Shown in pieces: positions 45,184-55,012 of a stretch of DNA of 64,000 nucleotides. The first letter of the stretch is position 1, and every line of letters begins with the position of its first letter. The notes beneath the pieces were generated by a model. It had not been told where the DNA came from, ran no database searches, and was given only the letters and a program-made list of their open reading frames with translations. Origin of the DNA: Terriglobus tenax (lineage in GTDB: Bacteria > Acidobacteriota > Terriglobia > Terriglobales > Acidobacteriaceae); contig NZ_JAGSYA010000003.1 of assembly GCF_025685395.1 (NCBI RefSeq), forward strand, positions 310,001 to 374,000, written 5' to 3'. The translations under genes and the position numbers were made by a program.

Positions 45184-46785
45184 TCATCCGTGACGGAAAT
45201 GCCGGATTCCGGTAAAGACCATCGCCAGTCCAAGCCGGTTGGCGGCCGCAATTACGTCCTGGTCCTTCACCGATCCGCCCGGCTGAATCACCGCCGTCGC
45301 ACCCGCGGTGGCCACCGTTTCCAGGCCATCCGGGAAGGGGAAGAAGGCGTCCGACGCCGCCACCGTGCCCGCCAGCGGTAGAACCGCCTTCAGCGCTCCG
45401 AACTTCGCAGCATCCACGCGAGACATCTGCCCGGCGCCAATTCCCACCGTCTGGCCGAAGACCTCCTGCCCATGCGCTTCCGCGCGGGCATACACAATCG
45501 CGTTTGATTTCACATGCTTGCAGACACGCCAGGAGAACAGCAGGGCCGTCAGCTCCTCCGGAGTCGGCTCGCGGTCGGTCACAATCTTCAAGTCGCCGGA
45601 CTCAATCCGCTTGCGGTCCGCGTCCTGCAGCAACAGCCCGCCGGAGATCTGCTTGATCACCTGCTGGGCCGGATGAGCGTTGACCTCCACCAGCCGCAGG
45701 TTCTTCTTCGCGGCAAAGATCGCCTGGGCCTCCGGCGTAAATCCGGGGGCGGCAATCGCCTCCACAAACAGCTTCACCATCTCGGCGGCCGCTGCCTCGT
45801 CCACAATGCGGTTCACGCCAATCACACCGCCAAAGGCCGAAATCGGATCAGCCGCCAGCGCGCGGACATACGCATCGGCAACCGAAATGCCCGTCGCCGC
45901 TCCGCAGGGGTTGGTGTGCTTGATGATGGCCACGGCAGGCTCGGCAAACTCCTGCGCAAGCTCCCAGCAGGCATCCAGGTCCACCAGGTTGTTGAAGCTC
46001 AACTCCTTACCCTGCAATTGCTTGCCGGCCGCAATACCCTTGCGGGAGCCGTCCACGTACAGCGCCGCGGACTGGTGCGGGTTCTCGCCATAGCGCAGCG
46101 TCTGCGCCAGGCTGAAGTCCAGGTCCAGCCGCGCAGGATAGGAACCTTCCTCGGGCTTCGCCAGCGGGGTCTCCGGCGCGGCGTAGGGCAGCGTTGCCAG
46201 CGTGGCGGCAATGGCCGAGTCATAGGCGGCGGTGGTGGCAAAGGCCGTCTGCGCCAGCTTCCAGCGGGTCTCACCGCTCAGCTTGCCGCCGTTCGCGGCC
46301 AACTCGGCGGAGATCGTCGCATAATCCTCCACGCGGGTCACAATCGCCACATCCTCAAAGTTCTTCGCGGCAGAGCGCACCATCGACGGGCCACCGATGT
46401 CGATATTCTCAATCAGCTCCCCAAAGGTGACACCCGGCTTGGCGGCGGTCGCCTCAAAGGCGTACAGGTTCACCACCACAATGTCGATGTCTTCAATGCC
46501 ATGCTCGCGCACAGCGGCTACATGCTCCGGCAGGCTGCGGCGGTGCAGAATGCCGCCATGCACCTTCGGATGCAGCGTCTTTACGCGGCCATCCAGCATC
46601 TCCGGAAACCCGGTCAGGTCGGAGATGTCACGCACGGCAAGGCCCGCGTCCCGCAGCGCCTTGGCGGTACCGCCGGTCGAAACCAGCTCCACGCCCTGGG
46701 CAACCAGGGTCTTGGCAAAGTCGGTGAGTCCGGATTTATCGGTGACGGAGAGGAGGGCACGGCGAACAGGCTTCAGATCAGTCAT
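45184..46785 (-). CDS. purH: Bifunctional AICAR transformylase/IMP cyclohydrolase
   Basis: 533 residues, catalyses the last two steps of de novo IMP synthesis. The N-terminal MGS-like cyclohydrolase domain (RRALLSVTDKSGLTDFAKTL, STGGTAKALRDAGL) is followed by the transformylase with the KHTNPCG active-site motif, SAFGGVIGVNR and the C-terminal SDAFFPFPDGLE. Length matches the family. It lies 90 bases upstream of the TPR gene on the same strand. A structured, non-coding stretch separates it from the DUF1080 gene. Confidence 0.97.
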   Translation of the reverse strand: MTDLKPVRRALLSVTDKSGLTDFAKTLVAQGVELVSTGGTAKALRDAGLAVRDISDLTGFPEMLDGRVKTLHPKVHGGILHRRSLPEHVAAVREHGIEDIDIVVVNLYAFEATAAKPGVTFGELIENIDIGGPSMVRSAAKNFEDVAIVTRVEDYATISAELAANGGKLSGETRWKLAQTAFATTAAYDSAIAATLATLPYAAPETPLAKPEEGSYPARLDLDFSLAQTLRYGENPHQSAALYVDGSRKGIAAGKQLQGKELSFNNLVDLDACWELAQEFAEPAVAIIKHTNPCGAATGISVADAYVRALAADPISAFGGVIGVNRIVDEAAAAEMVKLFVEAIAAPGFTPEAQAIFAAKKNLRLVEVNAHPAQQVIKQISGGLLLQDADRKRIESGDLKIVTDREPTPEELTALLFSWRVCKHVKSNAIVYARAEAHGQEVFGQTVGIGAGQMSRVDAAKFGALKAVLPLAGTVAASDAFFPFPDGLETVATAGATAVIQPGGSVKDQDVIAAANRLGLAMVFTGIRHFRHG

Positions 46786-47120
46786 GACCCTTCTATTTTA
46801 CGGGGATTGGACTGAGCACCGCCTAGGTATATGGGCGTATCGGGTTTCTATGGACAGTCGAGGTTGAGTATTTTGTCCGAGAACTTTAGCCCTCAGGCGG
46901 AGGGAGTAGTGGCTTTCAGGCCACTGAAAGAGTGCTAAACGAGATGGGGTTTAGCCCCTGGCCCTAGCAAAAAGCCGTTTTATGTCGGGGGCACGGCTTC
47001 AGCCGAGCCGCAAAAGTCCGCATATCCGTGCGGCTTCAGCCGCTAAGGTACTTTTATGTGCCATCCAGAAAAGGAAATGCCTGGGCCAACGGCCCAGGCT
47101 GTATGCACTCCCAAAGCTTT
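46786..47120. repeat. Structured non-coding stretch with several inverted repeats
   Basis: No gene is seen. The stretch carries AGTGGC/GCCACT (46908-46925), an alternative mutually exclusive stem CTTTCAG/CTGAAAG (46913-46930), GCTAAAC/GTTTAGC (46934-46955), two GGCTTCAGCCG-type elements (around 46990-47045), and the hairpin 47079-47099. This style of GGCTTCAGCC-containing intergenic unit recalls dispersed non-coding repeats, but only one such block is present here. Confidence 0.5.
47079..47099 (-). terminator. Hairpin terminator after the DUF1080 gene
   Basis: GCCTGGGCC and GGCCCAGGC form a perfect 9-bp stem with a three-base loop, 22 bases beyond the DUF1080 stop. The minus-strand tail is ATTTCCTTTT, only moderately T-rich. 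Confidence 0.55.
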
Positions 47121-47903
47121 TTACGGCAGCTCCCGCACCCAGATATTCCGGAAGCTCAGCGGCTCGCTCTTGTCGCCGTGGGCCTGCAGCTTGATGGGGG
47201 CGCGGTCATAGGCCTTGTACACGGGCTTACCGATGTACAGCGTCTCGCCCTTCAGCTCGTAGTGGTCTTCCACCAGTACGCCGTTGAACAGCACCGTCGC
47301 GTAGGCGGGCGTCTTCAGGCTGCCGTCGGCGTTGAAGATCGGCGCGGTCCAGATCACGTCGTAGCTCTGCCACTCACCCGGCTTGCGGCCCGGATTGGCC
47401 AGAGGAATCGCCTGCTTGTACAGACTTCCGGCCATACCGTTCACGTAGGTCTTGTTCTGGTAGCTGTCCAGCACCTGTAGTTCATAACCGGCGTCACCGG
47501 TACCCGTAGAGGCCAGGAAGACGCCGCTGTTGCCACGAGCCTGTCCCTCGCCGGTGATGGTCGCGGGAACCTTCCATTCAATGTGGAGCTGGTAATTCTT
47601 GAAGGACTTCTTCGTTTCGATGTTGCCGACGCCCTTTTCCTTGTTCACCGTCAGGGTGTCGTCTTTAACAAACCATTTGGCGGGCGACTTGTCGCTGACC
47701 TGCACCCACTGGTCCAGGTTCTTCCCGTCAAACAGCACGGTGGCGTCCGACGGCGGCGCCGTGGTGACCGGAGCTGTGTTACTGACTACCGGCGGTACCG
47801 GCGACCAGATTTCGGTATCTTCCGGCTTGGGCTTGGCCGTCTCCTGCGCGAAGACAGCGGTTGCGGCGAAACTCAGGGCGAGGGGAAACAGTAAGCGGCG
47901 CAT
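47121..47903 (-). CDS. Exported DUF1080 (3-keto-disaccharide hydrolase-like) protein
   Basis: 260 residues: signal peptide to AVFAQ (about 20), linker, then a LamG-like jelly roll. DUF1080 traits are VLFDGKNLDQWV, NYQLHIEWKVP, GNSGVFLAS, YELQVLDSYQN and the C-terminal LSFRNIWVREL. Members occur widely in Acidobacteriota, Planctomycetota and Bacteroidota; some hydrolyse 3-keto-disaccharides, others only bind carbohydrate. Substrate here unknown. Lies 28 bases downstream of pyrD's stop in opposite reading order on the same strand, but before it in coordinates, so the two are probably separately expressed. Confidence 0.87.
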   Translation of the reverse strand: MRRLLFPLALSFAATAVFAQETAKPKPEDTEIWSPVPPVVSNTAPVTTAPPSDATVLFDGKNLDQWVQVSDKSPAKWFVKDDTLTVNKEKGVGNIETKKSFKNYQLHIEWKVPATITGEGQARGNSGVFLASTGTGDAGYELQVLDSYQNKTYVNGMAGSLYKQAIPLANPGRKPGEWQSYDVIWTAPIFNADGSLKTPAYATVLFNGVLVEDHYELKGETLYIGKPVYKAYDRAPIKLQAHGDKSEPLSFRNIWVRELP

Positions 47904-47930
47904 GCGGAGCCAGCATACGCCACAGGGGCC

Positions 47931-48857
47931 CTATGCGGAAAGCATCGCCCCGGTCAGGTCACGCGCACGCTCCACCTCGTGCGACTTGCACCACGTCCGC
48001 AGGCCGTTCGCGATGGTCTCCACCGCGCGCGGATCGGCATAGCTGGCCGTGCCTACCTGCACGGCCGTTGCACCCGCCAGAAGGAATTCCACCGCATCCT
48101 CCGCGCAGACAATGCCACCCAGCCCAACCACCGGAATGCTGACGGCCTTCGATGCCTCGCGCACCATGCGCACGGCAATCGGCTTGATGGCCGGCCCGGA
48201 GAGCCCGCCCGTGGTGTTGGCAATCCGCGGCTTGCGCGTTTCAATGTCGATCGACAGCGCCAGGAAGGTATTCACCAGCGAGACGGCGTCCGCTCCGGCG
48301 TCCTGCGCCACGCGCGCCATGTGCCCAATGTTGGTTACATTCGGCGACAGCTTCACCATCACCGGCCGCTGCGTTCTTCTGCGAACGCGCGTCACCAGGT
48401 CATAGAGCATGATGCCGTCCGTGCCAAACACCATGCCGCCGTGCGAAGTATTCGGGCAGGAGGCGTTCAGCTCATACATGGCAATGCCGTCCGCCTGGTC
48501 CAGCTCACGGACAACCTGGATGCAGTCCTCCACCGTATAGCCGAAGACGTTGGCAATGCATACGGCTCCCTTGATCTGCCTGATCTTCGGCAGCTTCTCG
48601 GCAATAAACGCTCTCACGCCCACATTCTGCAGACCAATGGCGTTCATCATGCCGCTGGCCGTCTCAATAATGCGGGGCGAAGGGTTGCCTGCCATCGGCT
48701 CGGCGGAAAGCCCCTTGGTTACAAAGGCCCCAATCTTATCCAGAGAAAGAATGTCCTCAAACTCAAGGCCATACCCAAAGGTGCCGCTGGCGGCAATGAC
48801 CGGCGAGCGCAACTCCACGCCGGCGATGTTCACGCGCATGTCAGGGGATTTGTTCAC
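47931..48857 (-). CDS. pyrD: Dihydroorotate dehydrogenase, class 1B catalytic subunit
   Basis: 308 residues, oxidises dihydroorotate to orotate in pyrimidine synthesis. The catalytic Cys lies in NASCPNTSHGG, which marks class 1 enzymes (class 2 uses Ser). FMN-binding regions include AASGTFGYG, VKLSPNVTNI, and GLGGIVCAEDAVEFLLAGA (about 245-265, given in part). Class 1B enzymes normally work with PyrK, an iron-sulphur flavoprotein; pyrK is not in this window. Preceded upstream by the GNAT gene with a 10-base gap, suggesting co-transcription. Confidence 0.95.
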   Translation of the reverse strand: MNKSPDMRVNIAGVELRSPVIAASGTFGYGLEFEDILSLDKIGAFVTKGLSAEPMAGNPSPRIIETASGMMNAIGLQNVGVRAFIAEKLPKIRQIKGAVCIANVFGYTVEDCIQVVRELDQADGIAMYELNASCPNTSHGGMVFGTDGIMLYDLVTRVRRRTQRPVMVKLSPNVTNIGHMARVAQDAGADAVSLVNTFLALSIDIETRKPRIANTTGGLSGPAIKPIAVRMVREASKAVSIPVVGLGGIVCAEDAVEFLLAGATAVQVGTASYADPRAVETIANGLRTWCKSHEVERARDLTGAMLSA

Positions 48858-48867
48858 TCTCGTTATG

Positions 48868-49371
48868 CTACAGCTCCAGCGTCCAGGTCTGCCCCACCAG
48901 CTCCGCCCCGAAGCTGTGATGCGGTTCTTCGGCTACAAGCTGGAACCCCGCCGCCTGGTAGATCCGCGTGGCCGGCGTCAGCATGCTCTGCGTCCATAGC
49001 GTGATGCGCGTATAGCCCACTTTGCGCGCAAAGCCGATGCACTCGGCCACCAGCATCTTACCCAGCCCCATGCCACGCGCCTCCGGTTCCACAAGCAGCA
49101 GGCGCAGTTTGGCCGTCTCCGGCTCTTCCGGGTGCTGTACCAGGAAGATATGCCCCAGTTGCAACCCCTCCGGCGACTCCGCCATCCAGCAGTGCTCGCG
49201 TTCGGGGTTGAAGTTCGCCAGAAAATCCGCGGCAATCCGGGCCACCAGCATCTCAAAGTCGCTGTTCCAGCCATACTCCCGTGCGTAGGCCACAGCCTGC
49301 CGGTGAATCACCCATCCCATGTCGCCCGTACGGTGAGGCCGCAATATAAATGCCGGTTTCTCGTCTGCCAT
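48868..49371 (-). CDS. GNAT-family N-acetyltransferase
   Basis: 167 residues of GNAT fold. Acetyl-CoA binding is indicated by LLLVEPEARGMGLGKMLVAE (motif A R-G-x-G-L-G). The N-terminus FILRPHRTGDMGWVIHRQAV resembles the GNAT half of MarR-GNAT fusions seen in other bacteria, but no MarR domain is attached here. Substrate unknown. It is divergent from serS with 52 bases between start codons and precedes pyrD. Confidence 0.85.
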   Translation of the reverse strand: MADEKPAFILRPHRTGDMGWVIHRQAVAYAREYGWNSDFEMLVARIAADFLANFNPEREHCWMAESPEGLQLGHIFLVQHPEEPETAKLRLLLVEPEARGMGLGKMLVAECIGFARKVGYTRITLWTQSMLTPATRIYQAAGFQLVAEEPHHSFGAELVGQTWTLEL

Positions 49372-49423
49372 ACCAGCAGCCTAGCGCAGCCGGGCCGCCC
49401 AAACCGCTAAAATAGAGAGACCT

Positions 49424-50743
49424 ATGTTGGATTTGGCATTTGTCCGGGCGAACCTGGATCTGGTGAAAGCAAAGCTGCGTTTGCGCGGCATGGACCCCGA
49501 AGCTGCTCTTGGTGATTTCACGGTTCTCGACGCCGAGCGTCGCACCGCCATCACCGAGGCCGAGAACCTGAAGGCCGAGCGCAACAAGCTCTCCGCTGAA
49601 GTCGGCAACATCAAGCGCTCCGGCGGCAATGCAGACGCCATCATGGAACAGGTGCGCGGTCTGAAAGAGCGCGGAGAAGCGCTCGAAGCCAAGGCCACCG
49701 AGCTCGACGCCAAGCTGCAGGCCACCCTGCAGGCCATTCCCAATCTGCCGCAGGACAGCGTTCCCGCAGGCACGGACGAGCACGGCAACCAGCTCGAAAA
49801 GACCTGGGGCGACAAGCCAAGCTTCGACTTCGAGCCCAAGCCCCACTGGGAGATCGCCGAAGCGCTCGGCATCGTCGACTTCGAACGCGCCGCCAAAATC
49901 TCCGGCGCTCGCATGGTCGTGCACTTCGGCCAGGGAGCGCGCCTCGAACGCGCCCTCGCCGCCTTCATGCTCGACCTGCACACCCGCGAGCACGGCTACA
50001 TGGAGGTCCTTCCTCCGTTCATGGTCAACAGCCGTTCGCTCTTCGGCACCGGCCAACTACCCAAGTTCGCCGAAGACCTCTTCCACTGCGACGACAGCGG
50101 CCCTTTCGACGGCGAGCTGAAGGACGGCGACCACTGGCTCATCCCCACCGCCGAGGTCCCGGTCACCAATCTCTTTGCCGGCGAAACGCTGGACGCCACG
50201 CAGTTGCCCATCAGCTACTGCGCCTACACACCCTGCTTCCGCGCCGAAGCCGGATCGCACGGCCGCGACGTCCGCGGCATGATCCGCCAGCACCAGTTCC
50301 AGAAGGTGGAGCTGGTGAAGTTCGTCGCGCCGGAGACCAGCAACGACGAGCACGAAAAGCTCACCCGCCACGCCGAAACCGTGCTGGAAAAGCTGGGCCT
50401 GCCCTACCGCCGCATGCTGCTCTGCACCGGCGACATGGGCTTCAGCTCGGCCAAAACCTACGACCTCGAAGTCTGGCTGCCCGGCCAGCAGACCTACCGT
50501 GAGATCAGCTCCTGCTCCAACTTTGAGGGCTTCCAGGCGCGTCGCGCGGGCATCCGCTACCGCCCGGCGGGAGGCAAGAAGAGTGAGCTGCTGCACACGC
50601 TCAATGGCAGCGGCCTGGCCGTTGGGCGCACCTATCTCGCAATTCTTGAGAACTACCAGCAGGCCGACGGTACTGTGCGTGTACCGGATGCGCTGGTGCC
50701 GTACATGCATGGCGACACCGTCATCGGAAAGCAGGCCCGCTAA
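49424..50743 (+). CDS. serS: Seryl-tRNA synthetase
   Basis: 439 residues, charges tRNA-Ser. An N-terminal coiled-coil tRNA-binding arm (about 30-110) is followed by the class II core: motif 2 region FRAEAGSHGRDVRGMIRQHQF, and motif 3 LNGSGLAVGRTYLAILENYQ (each given in part), plus YREISSCSNFEGFQARR. ATG follows GAGAG. Its stop TAA overlaps the next ATG (TAATG), so the downstream small gene is coupled to it. Confidence 0.97.
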   Translation: MLDLAFVRANLDLVKAKLRLRGMDPEAALGDFTVLDAERRTAITEAENLKAERNKLSAEVGNIKRSGGNADAIMEQVRGLKERGEALEAKATELDAKLQATLQAIPNLPQDSVPAGTDEHGNQLEKTWGDKPSFDFEPKPHWEIAEALGIVDFERAAKISGARMVVHFGQGARLERALAAFMLDLHTREHGYMEVLPPFMVNSRSLFGTGQLPKFAEDLFHCDDSGPFDGELKDGDHWLIPTAEVPVTNLFAGETLDATQLPISYCAYTPCFRAEAGSHGRDVRGMIRQHQFQKVELVKFVAPETSNDEHEKLTRHAETVLEKLGLPYRRMLLCTGDMGFSSAKTYDLEVWLPGQQTYREISSCSNFEGFQARRAGIRYRPAGGKKSELLHTLNGSGLAVGRTYLAILENYQQADGTVRVPDALVPYMHGDTVIGKQAR

Positions 50744-51102
50744 TGAAGCTCTTGAAGAACTACATCTTCTGGACCTATGAACGGGGCAGCCTGCACTACG
50801 ACATCATGGTCACGCTCATCCTGCTGTTCCTGTTCATCTCGCCGCATTACATTGACTTCAAGGCCCATCCGCAGGACACCCCACTGCAGCCCGCGCAGAC
50901 CCTGGTGCAGGAAGATGGCCACGGCGGCTATCTCTACACCCTGCGCGCACAGGATGTTCGCCAGGCAACGGGCGACCTGAACAGCGACCTGCTCTACGCC
51001 GTGGTGCAATACGCCGGCCCGGTGACCATGGACAAGAGCGAAGAGATGAAGGACGCTCACGGCAAGGTGACTGGTTACAAGGTCTGGGTTCACCGTCCGT
51101 AA
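50743..51102 (+). CDS. Small single-span membrane protein coupled to serS
   Basis: 119 residues. One N-terminal transmembrane helix (YDIMVTLILLFLFISPHYI, about 19-37) anchors a soluble domain of about 80 residues (LVQEDGHGGYLYTLRAQDV, VHRP at the end) that should face the periplasm. Start overlaps the serS stop as TAATG. I do not recognise the family; genes like this sit beside the LolA-like gene that follows 54 bases later, so an envelope role is possible. Confidence 0.75.
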   Translation: MKLLKNYIFWTYERGSLHYDIMVTLILLFLFISPHYIDFKAHPQDTPLQPAQTLVQEDGHGGYLYTLRAQDVRQATGDLNSDLLYAVVQYAGPVTMDKSEEMKDAHGKVTGYKVWVHRP

Positions 51103-51156
51103 GTTGACCTTTACCGTTGGTTTGCATCCAACCAGTGTGAGGATTTTGTAGAGCCT

Positions 51157-51852
51157 ATGCGTTTTGGATTGATCAAGTTCACCGCGGCCGCAGCCTTCAT
51201 GCTGACCGCTATTTCCATCAAACCGGCTGCTGCGCAGACACAGGAACTCCAGAAAGTCGTCCAGCAGTTGGACGCCGCTGCCGCGAAGTTCCAGTCCGCC
51301 ACAGCCGACCTGCGCTGGGACACTTACGAGCGCGTCGTCCGTGAGACCACCATACAGACTGGCATTATCTTCTTTCAGAAGAAGGGAGCGGCGACCGACA
51401 TGGGCGCCGTCATCCAGAAGCCGGCCAAGAAGGTGGTTGCTTATTCAGGCGGACAGTTGAAGCTCTACCAGCCGAGCATTGACGAACTCACGCTGCTTTC
51501 CGCGGGGAAGAACCAGTCTCAGTATGAAAGCTTCCTGACTCTGGGTTTTGGTGGCAGCGGCACAGAGATGGAGAAGCAGTGGACCATCACACCGCAAGGC
51601 ACGGAAACGATTGACGGTGTCCAGACAACGAAGCTGGATCTTGTACCGAAACAGGAGAGTGTGAAAAATACCTTCACGCATGTCATCATCTGGACCGATC
51701 CGGTGCGCGGCGTTTCCTTGAAGCAGCAGTTCTTTACCCCCTCCGGCGACCAGAAGATCTGCTTCTACACCAACATCAAGGTGAACGGGAAGGTCGACAC
51801 CAAGGCCTTCGAGATCAAGACCACGAGCAAAACCTCGGTCAAGCGCCCCTAG
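51157..51852 (+). CDS. Exported LolA-like outer-membrane lipoprotein carrier-type protein
   Basis: 231 residues, with a signal peptide to about residue 26 (KPAAAQT). The following sequence has a coiled helix (LQKVVQQLDAAAAKFQSATADL, in part) then an unclosed beta-barrel typical of LolA/LppX folds: VVAYSGGQLKLYQP, TEMEKQWTITPQGTETIDGV and VIIWTDPVRGVSLKQQF. It may shuttle lipoproteins or bind lipids in the periplasm. Whether it is the main LolA is not certain since the family has several paralogues in these bacteria. Follows the small membrane protein by 54 bases. Confidence 0.8.
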   Translation: MRFGLIKFTAAAAFMLTAISIKPAAAQTQELQKVVQQLDAAAAKFQSATADLRWDTYERVVRETTIQTGIIFFQKKGAATDMGAVIQKPAKKVVAYSGGQLKLYQPSIDELTLLSAGKNQSQYESFLTLGFGGSGTEMEKQWTITPQGTETIDGVQTTKLDLVPKQESVKNTFTHVIIWTDPVRGVSLKQQFFTPSGDQKICFYTNIKVNGKVDTKAFEIKTTSKTSVKRP

Positions 51853-51904
51853 CGCTGATAAATCGTTTTCGTAGCCTCGGTTTAGGTGCTTCCGAAAATT
51901 CACC

Positions 51905-52315
51905 CTAACCGCGCTTACGCAAACCATCCACCGAGTAGCGATCCTGCTCAACCAGCCACAACATAAAAAAGAAAACGGCGCTGTAGACCAACTGGGTCCC
52001 GGCGCCGTTCCAGTTTTGGATCGATGTTGTGCCGAAGGTCAGCGCAATCATCAGCAGCGATCCCGCCACCAGCGCAAGTCGTGTGAACAGTCCCAGGATC
52101 AGCAGCAGCCCCACGCTGCCCTCAATCACCGGAATGCAGTAGCCAAAGGCCAGGATCATGCCATGCGGCAGGGGAGACTTCTCCATCCCCTGCGCCATGC
52201 CCGTGGCAAAGGCTCCTACGCCCGTAAGGATGCGGAAGAAGCCATGGCCAAAGATGTTAACGCCCAGGGCCAATCGCATTAGCCCATACGCCACCGCGCG
52301 ATGATCACGAAACAT
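51905..52315 (-). CDS. DoxX-family membrane protein
   Basis: 136 residues from ATG at 52315, chosen because GGAGGA lies five bases upstream; a longer frame from 52345 has no such site. Four predicted helices with the DoxX pattern: RLALGVNIFGHGFFRI near the N-terminus, GYCIPVIEGSVGLLLILGLFTRLA (in part) and MLWLVEQDRYS. The family is linked to redox or quinone-related functions and is poorly defined. It converges on the LolA-like gene. Confidence 0.83.
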   Translation of the reverse strand: MFRDHRAVAYGLMRLALGVNIFGHGFFRILTGVGAFATGMAQGMEKSPLPHGMILAFGYCIPVIEGSVGLLLILGLFTRLALVAGSLLMIALTFGTTSIQNWNGAGTQLVYSAVFFFMLWLVEQDRYSVDGLRKRG

Positions 52316-52371
52316 GGCATTCCTCCATAAACACAATCCTGTCATCTCGACCGGAGCGGAGAGATCTGCAT

Positions 52372-53157
52372 TTAAACCTGCGAACAGGCCAGAGGACTCA
52401 GATAGTAGTTGCTGATGTTGGTCACAATTTCCGGATCCGTGTAGCCAGGCTTATGTGACAGCTCCTTCCACGCCGGGTCCGAACCAAACTTCGACCAGTT
52501 CGCACTCAGCGTCGGCAGGTCAGGGAAGGTGAGCATGTACGTCAGGTTCGGCAGCAGCGGGCCGCTGATGGCGCTCCCAAAGAAGACCGGCGCCAGCCCC
52601 GCCTTCACAAAAATGCCAATCTCAGCCGTATTGAACATCTCCACCTTCTTCAGGTGTGCCGCATACGACGCGCTCTCATAAATACGGAGTTGGAAGATGC
52701 GCTTCTCCGGCTTCGGAGGTGTCAGCTTCGGCCATCCCGTAAAGGCGGAGAAGATCGTGCTCTCCACGCGGAGAAACGCAGGCGCGGCCGCCGGAGCATC
52801 CCAGAACCCAGCCGCTGCCTTCAGGAACTCGGCATCCTGCGATAGCTTCTGGTTCACGCTCAGCAACGCCTCAGCAGACTTCGATGGCAGCAGCAGGTAG
52901 TAGGTCGGCATCTCCGGCCCAACATCCACCTTGAACGCCCCTACCGGAGAAATGCCCATGTGATTCAGCGCCGGAATCATCGCCTGCGCGAAGAAGTTCT
53001 CCGTCAGCTTCGGCCCTGCGCCATTGCGCAGCGAAAATCTGCGCAGCTCGTAAAACTCCTGCCCTGCCTGCTTTTCCTGCACCTGTGCTTCCACTGGCAA
53101 CACTGTGGCTGCAACCGCGCCAGCCGCTGCGGAACGAATAAACTCACGCCGTTTCAT
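52372..53157 (-). CDS. Tat-exported NIPSNAP-family protein
   Basis: 261 residues from ATG at 53157 (AAGGG upstream), giving a textbook Tat signal, KRREFIRSAAAGAVAATV. Two dimeric alpha+beta NIPSNAP domains follow: FYELRRFSLRNGAG opens the first and IFQLRIYESASYAAHLKKVEMF (in part) the second, each with the conserved Y-E/R-L-R-x pattern. Bacterial NIPSNAP proteins are of unknown function. It lies downstream of the ilv-leu terminator and has its own transcription, probably. Confidence 0.85.
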   Translation of the reverse strand: MKRREFIRSAAAGAVAATVLPVEAQVQEKQAGQEFYELRRFSLRNGAGPKLTENFFAQAMIPALNHMGISPVGAFKVDVGPEMPTYYLLLPSKSAEALLSVNQKLSQDAEFLKAAAGFWDAPAAAPAFLRVESTIFSAFTGWPKLTPPKPEKRIFQLRIYESASYAAHLKKVEMFNTAEIGIFVKAGLAPVFFGSAISGPLLPNLTYMLTFPDLPTLSANWSKFGSDPAWKELSHKPGYTDPEIVTNISNYYLSPLACSQV

Positions 53158-53177
53158 GCCTACCCTTATACACAAAC

Positions 53178-53207
53178 AAAAATGCCCCGGTCATCACCGG
53201 GGCATTT
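53178..53207 (-). terminator. Terminator of the ilv-leu operon
   Basis: On the minus strand AAATGCCCCGGT pairs perfectly (12 bp) with ACCGGGGCATTT around a four-base loop, followed by TTGTTTG. It starts 20 bases after the ilvC stop. Confidence 0.92.
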
Positions 53208-53226
53208 CGTGTGTTGCGGAGGCAGC

Positions 53227-54300
<1,074 letters not shown>

Positions 54301-54375
54301 TCATCCTGAGCGCAGGGTAAGGACCTGCTTTTGTTTCTCTTCCCCTAACCCGGTTTGCGAGGGTGGGCGGGTAGG

Positions 54376-54993
54376 CTATGTCTCGTCTTCCTCAAACTGG
54401 TTCGGCAGGTCATCCTCTTCCGGCCGGTCAGGATACGCGACCGCTTGCTCCGCCGCTGACTTGGTTCCCAGCGCCTTCAGCACCTTGCTGGTGTGCTGTC
54501 CGCGGCGCATGGCCATGCGGCCTGTACGGGAGACCTCCAGCACCTCATAGTTTGACTCAAGCAGGACCTGCAAAAGCCCCTCAATCTTCGAAGCCGATCC
54601 AGTCATCTCCAGCATGATGGACTCCGGCGCCAGGTCCACTACGCGAGCGCGGAAGACATTGGCCAGCTCAAAGATCTGCGTGCGCGAGTGCAACCCGTGC
54701 GGAGCGTGTGGGCCGGCAGCCACCTTGATCAGGCAAAGTTCGCGGATCACGGCTTCGCTGCGGCCGACCTCGTCCACATCGCGCGTGACTTCCAGCTTGT
54801 ACAGCGAGGCACGGATACGGTGCGCCGCGTTCTCCGGAGCCTCCGCGACGATCGTCATGCGAGAGACGCCCTCCCGCTCGCTCTCACCCACGGTGAGCGA
54901 TACGATGTTGACCGAGAGGCGGCGGAAGAGGGAAGCGACGCGCGTCAGTGAGCCGGGTTTGTCATCTACGAGTGCAATAAAGGTGTGCAGCAT
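54376..54993 (-). CDS. ilvN: Acetolactate synthase small (regulatory) subunit
   Basis: 205 residues, regulatory partner of IlvB giving valine feedback control. The N-terminal ACT domain (ALVDDKPGSLTRVASLFRRL, SVNIVSLTVG) is followed by the ALS_ss C-terminal domain (LELANVFRARVVDLAPESIMLEMTG, in part). The last ~40 residues (RRGQHTSKVLKALG to the acidic tail EEDDLPNQFEEDET) extend the usual 160-180 residue form with an acidic tail. It follows the lipoprotein gene by 20 bases. Confidence 0.95.
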   Translation of the reverse strand: MLHTFIALVDDKPGSLTRVASLFRRLSVNIVSLTVGESEREGVSRMTIVAEAPENAAHRIRASLYKLEVTRDVDEVGRSEAVIRELCLIKVAAGPHAPHGLHSRTQIFELANVFRARVVDLAPESIMLEMTGSASKIEGLLQVLLESNYEVLEVSRTGRMAMRRGQHTSKVLKALGTKSAAEQAVAYPDRPEEDDLPNQFEEDET

Positions 54994-55012
54994 TGGGTCT
55001 TCTTTCTATGCT

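Noticed and set aside
45514-46815. 433-codon plus-strand open frame
   Set aside because: Antisense to purH; no protein-like sequence.
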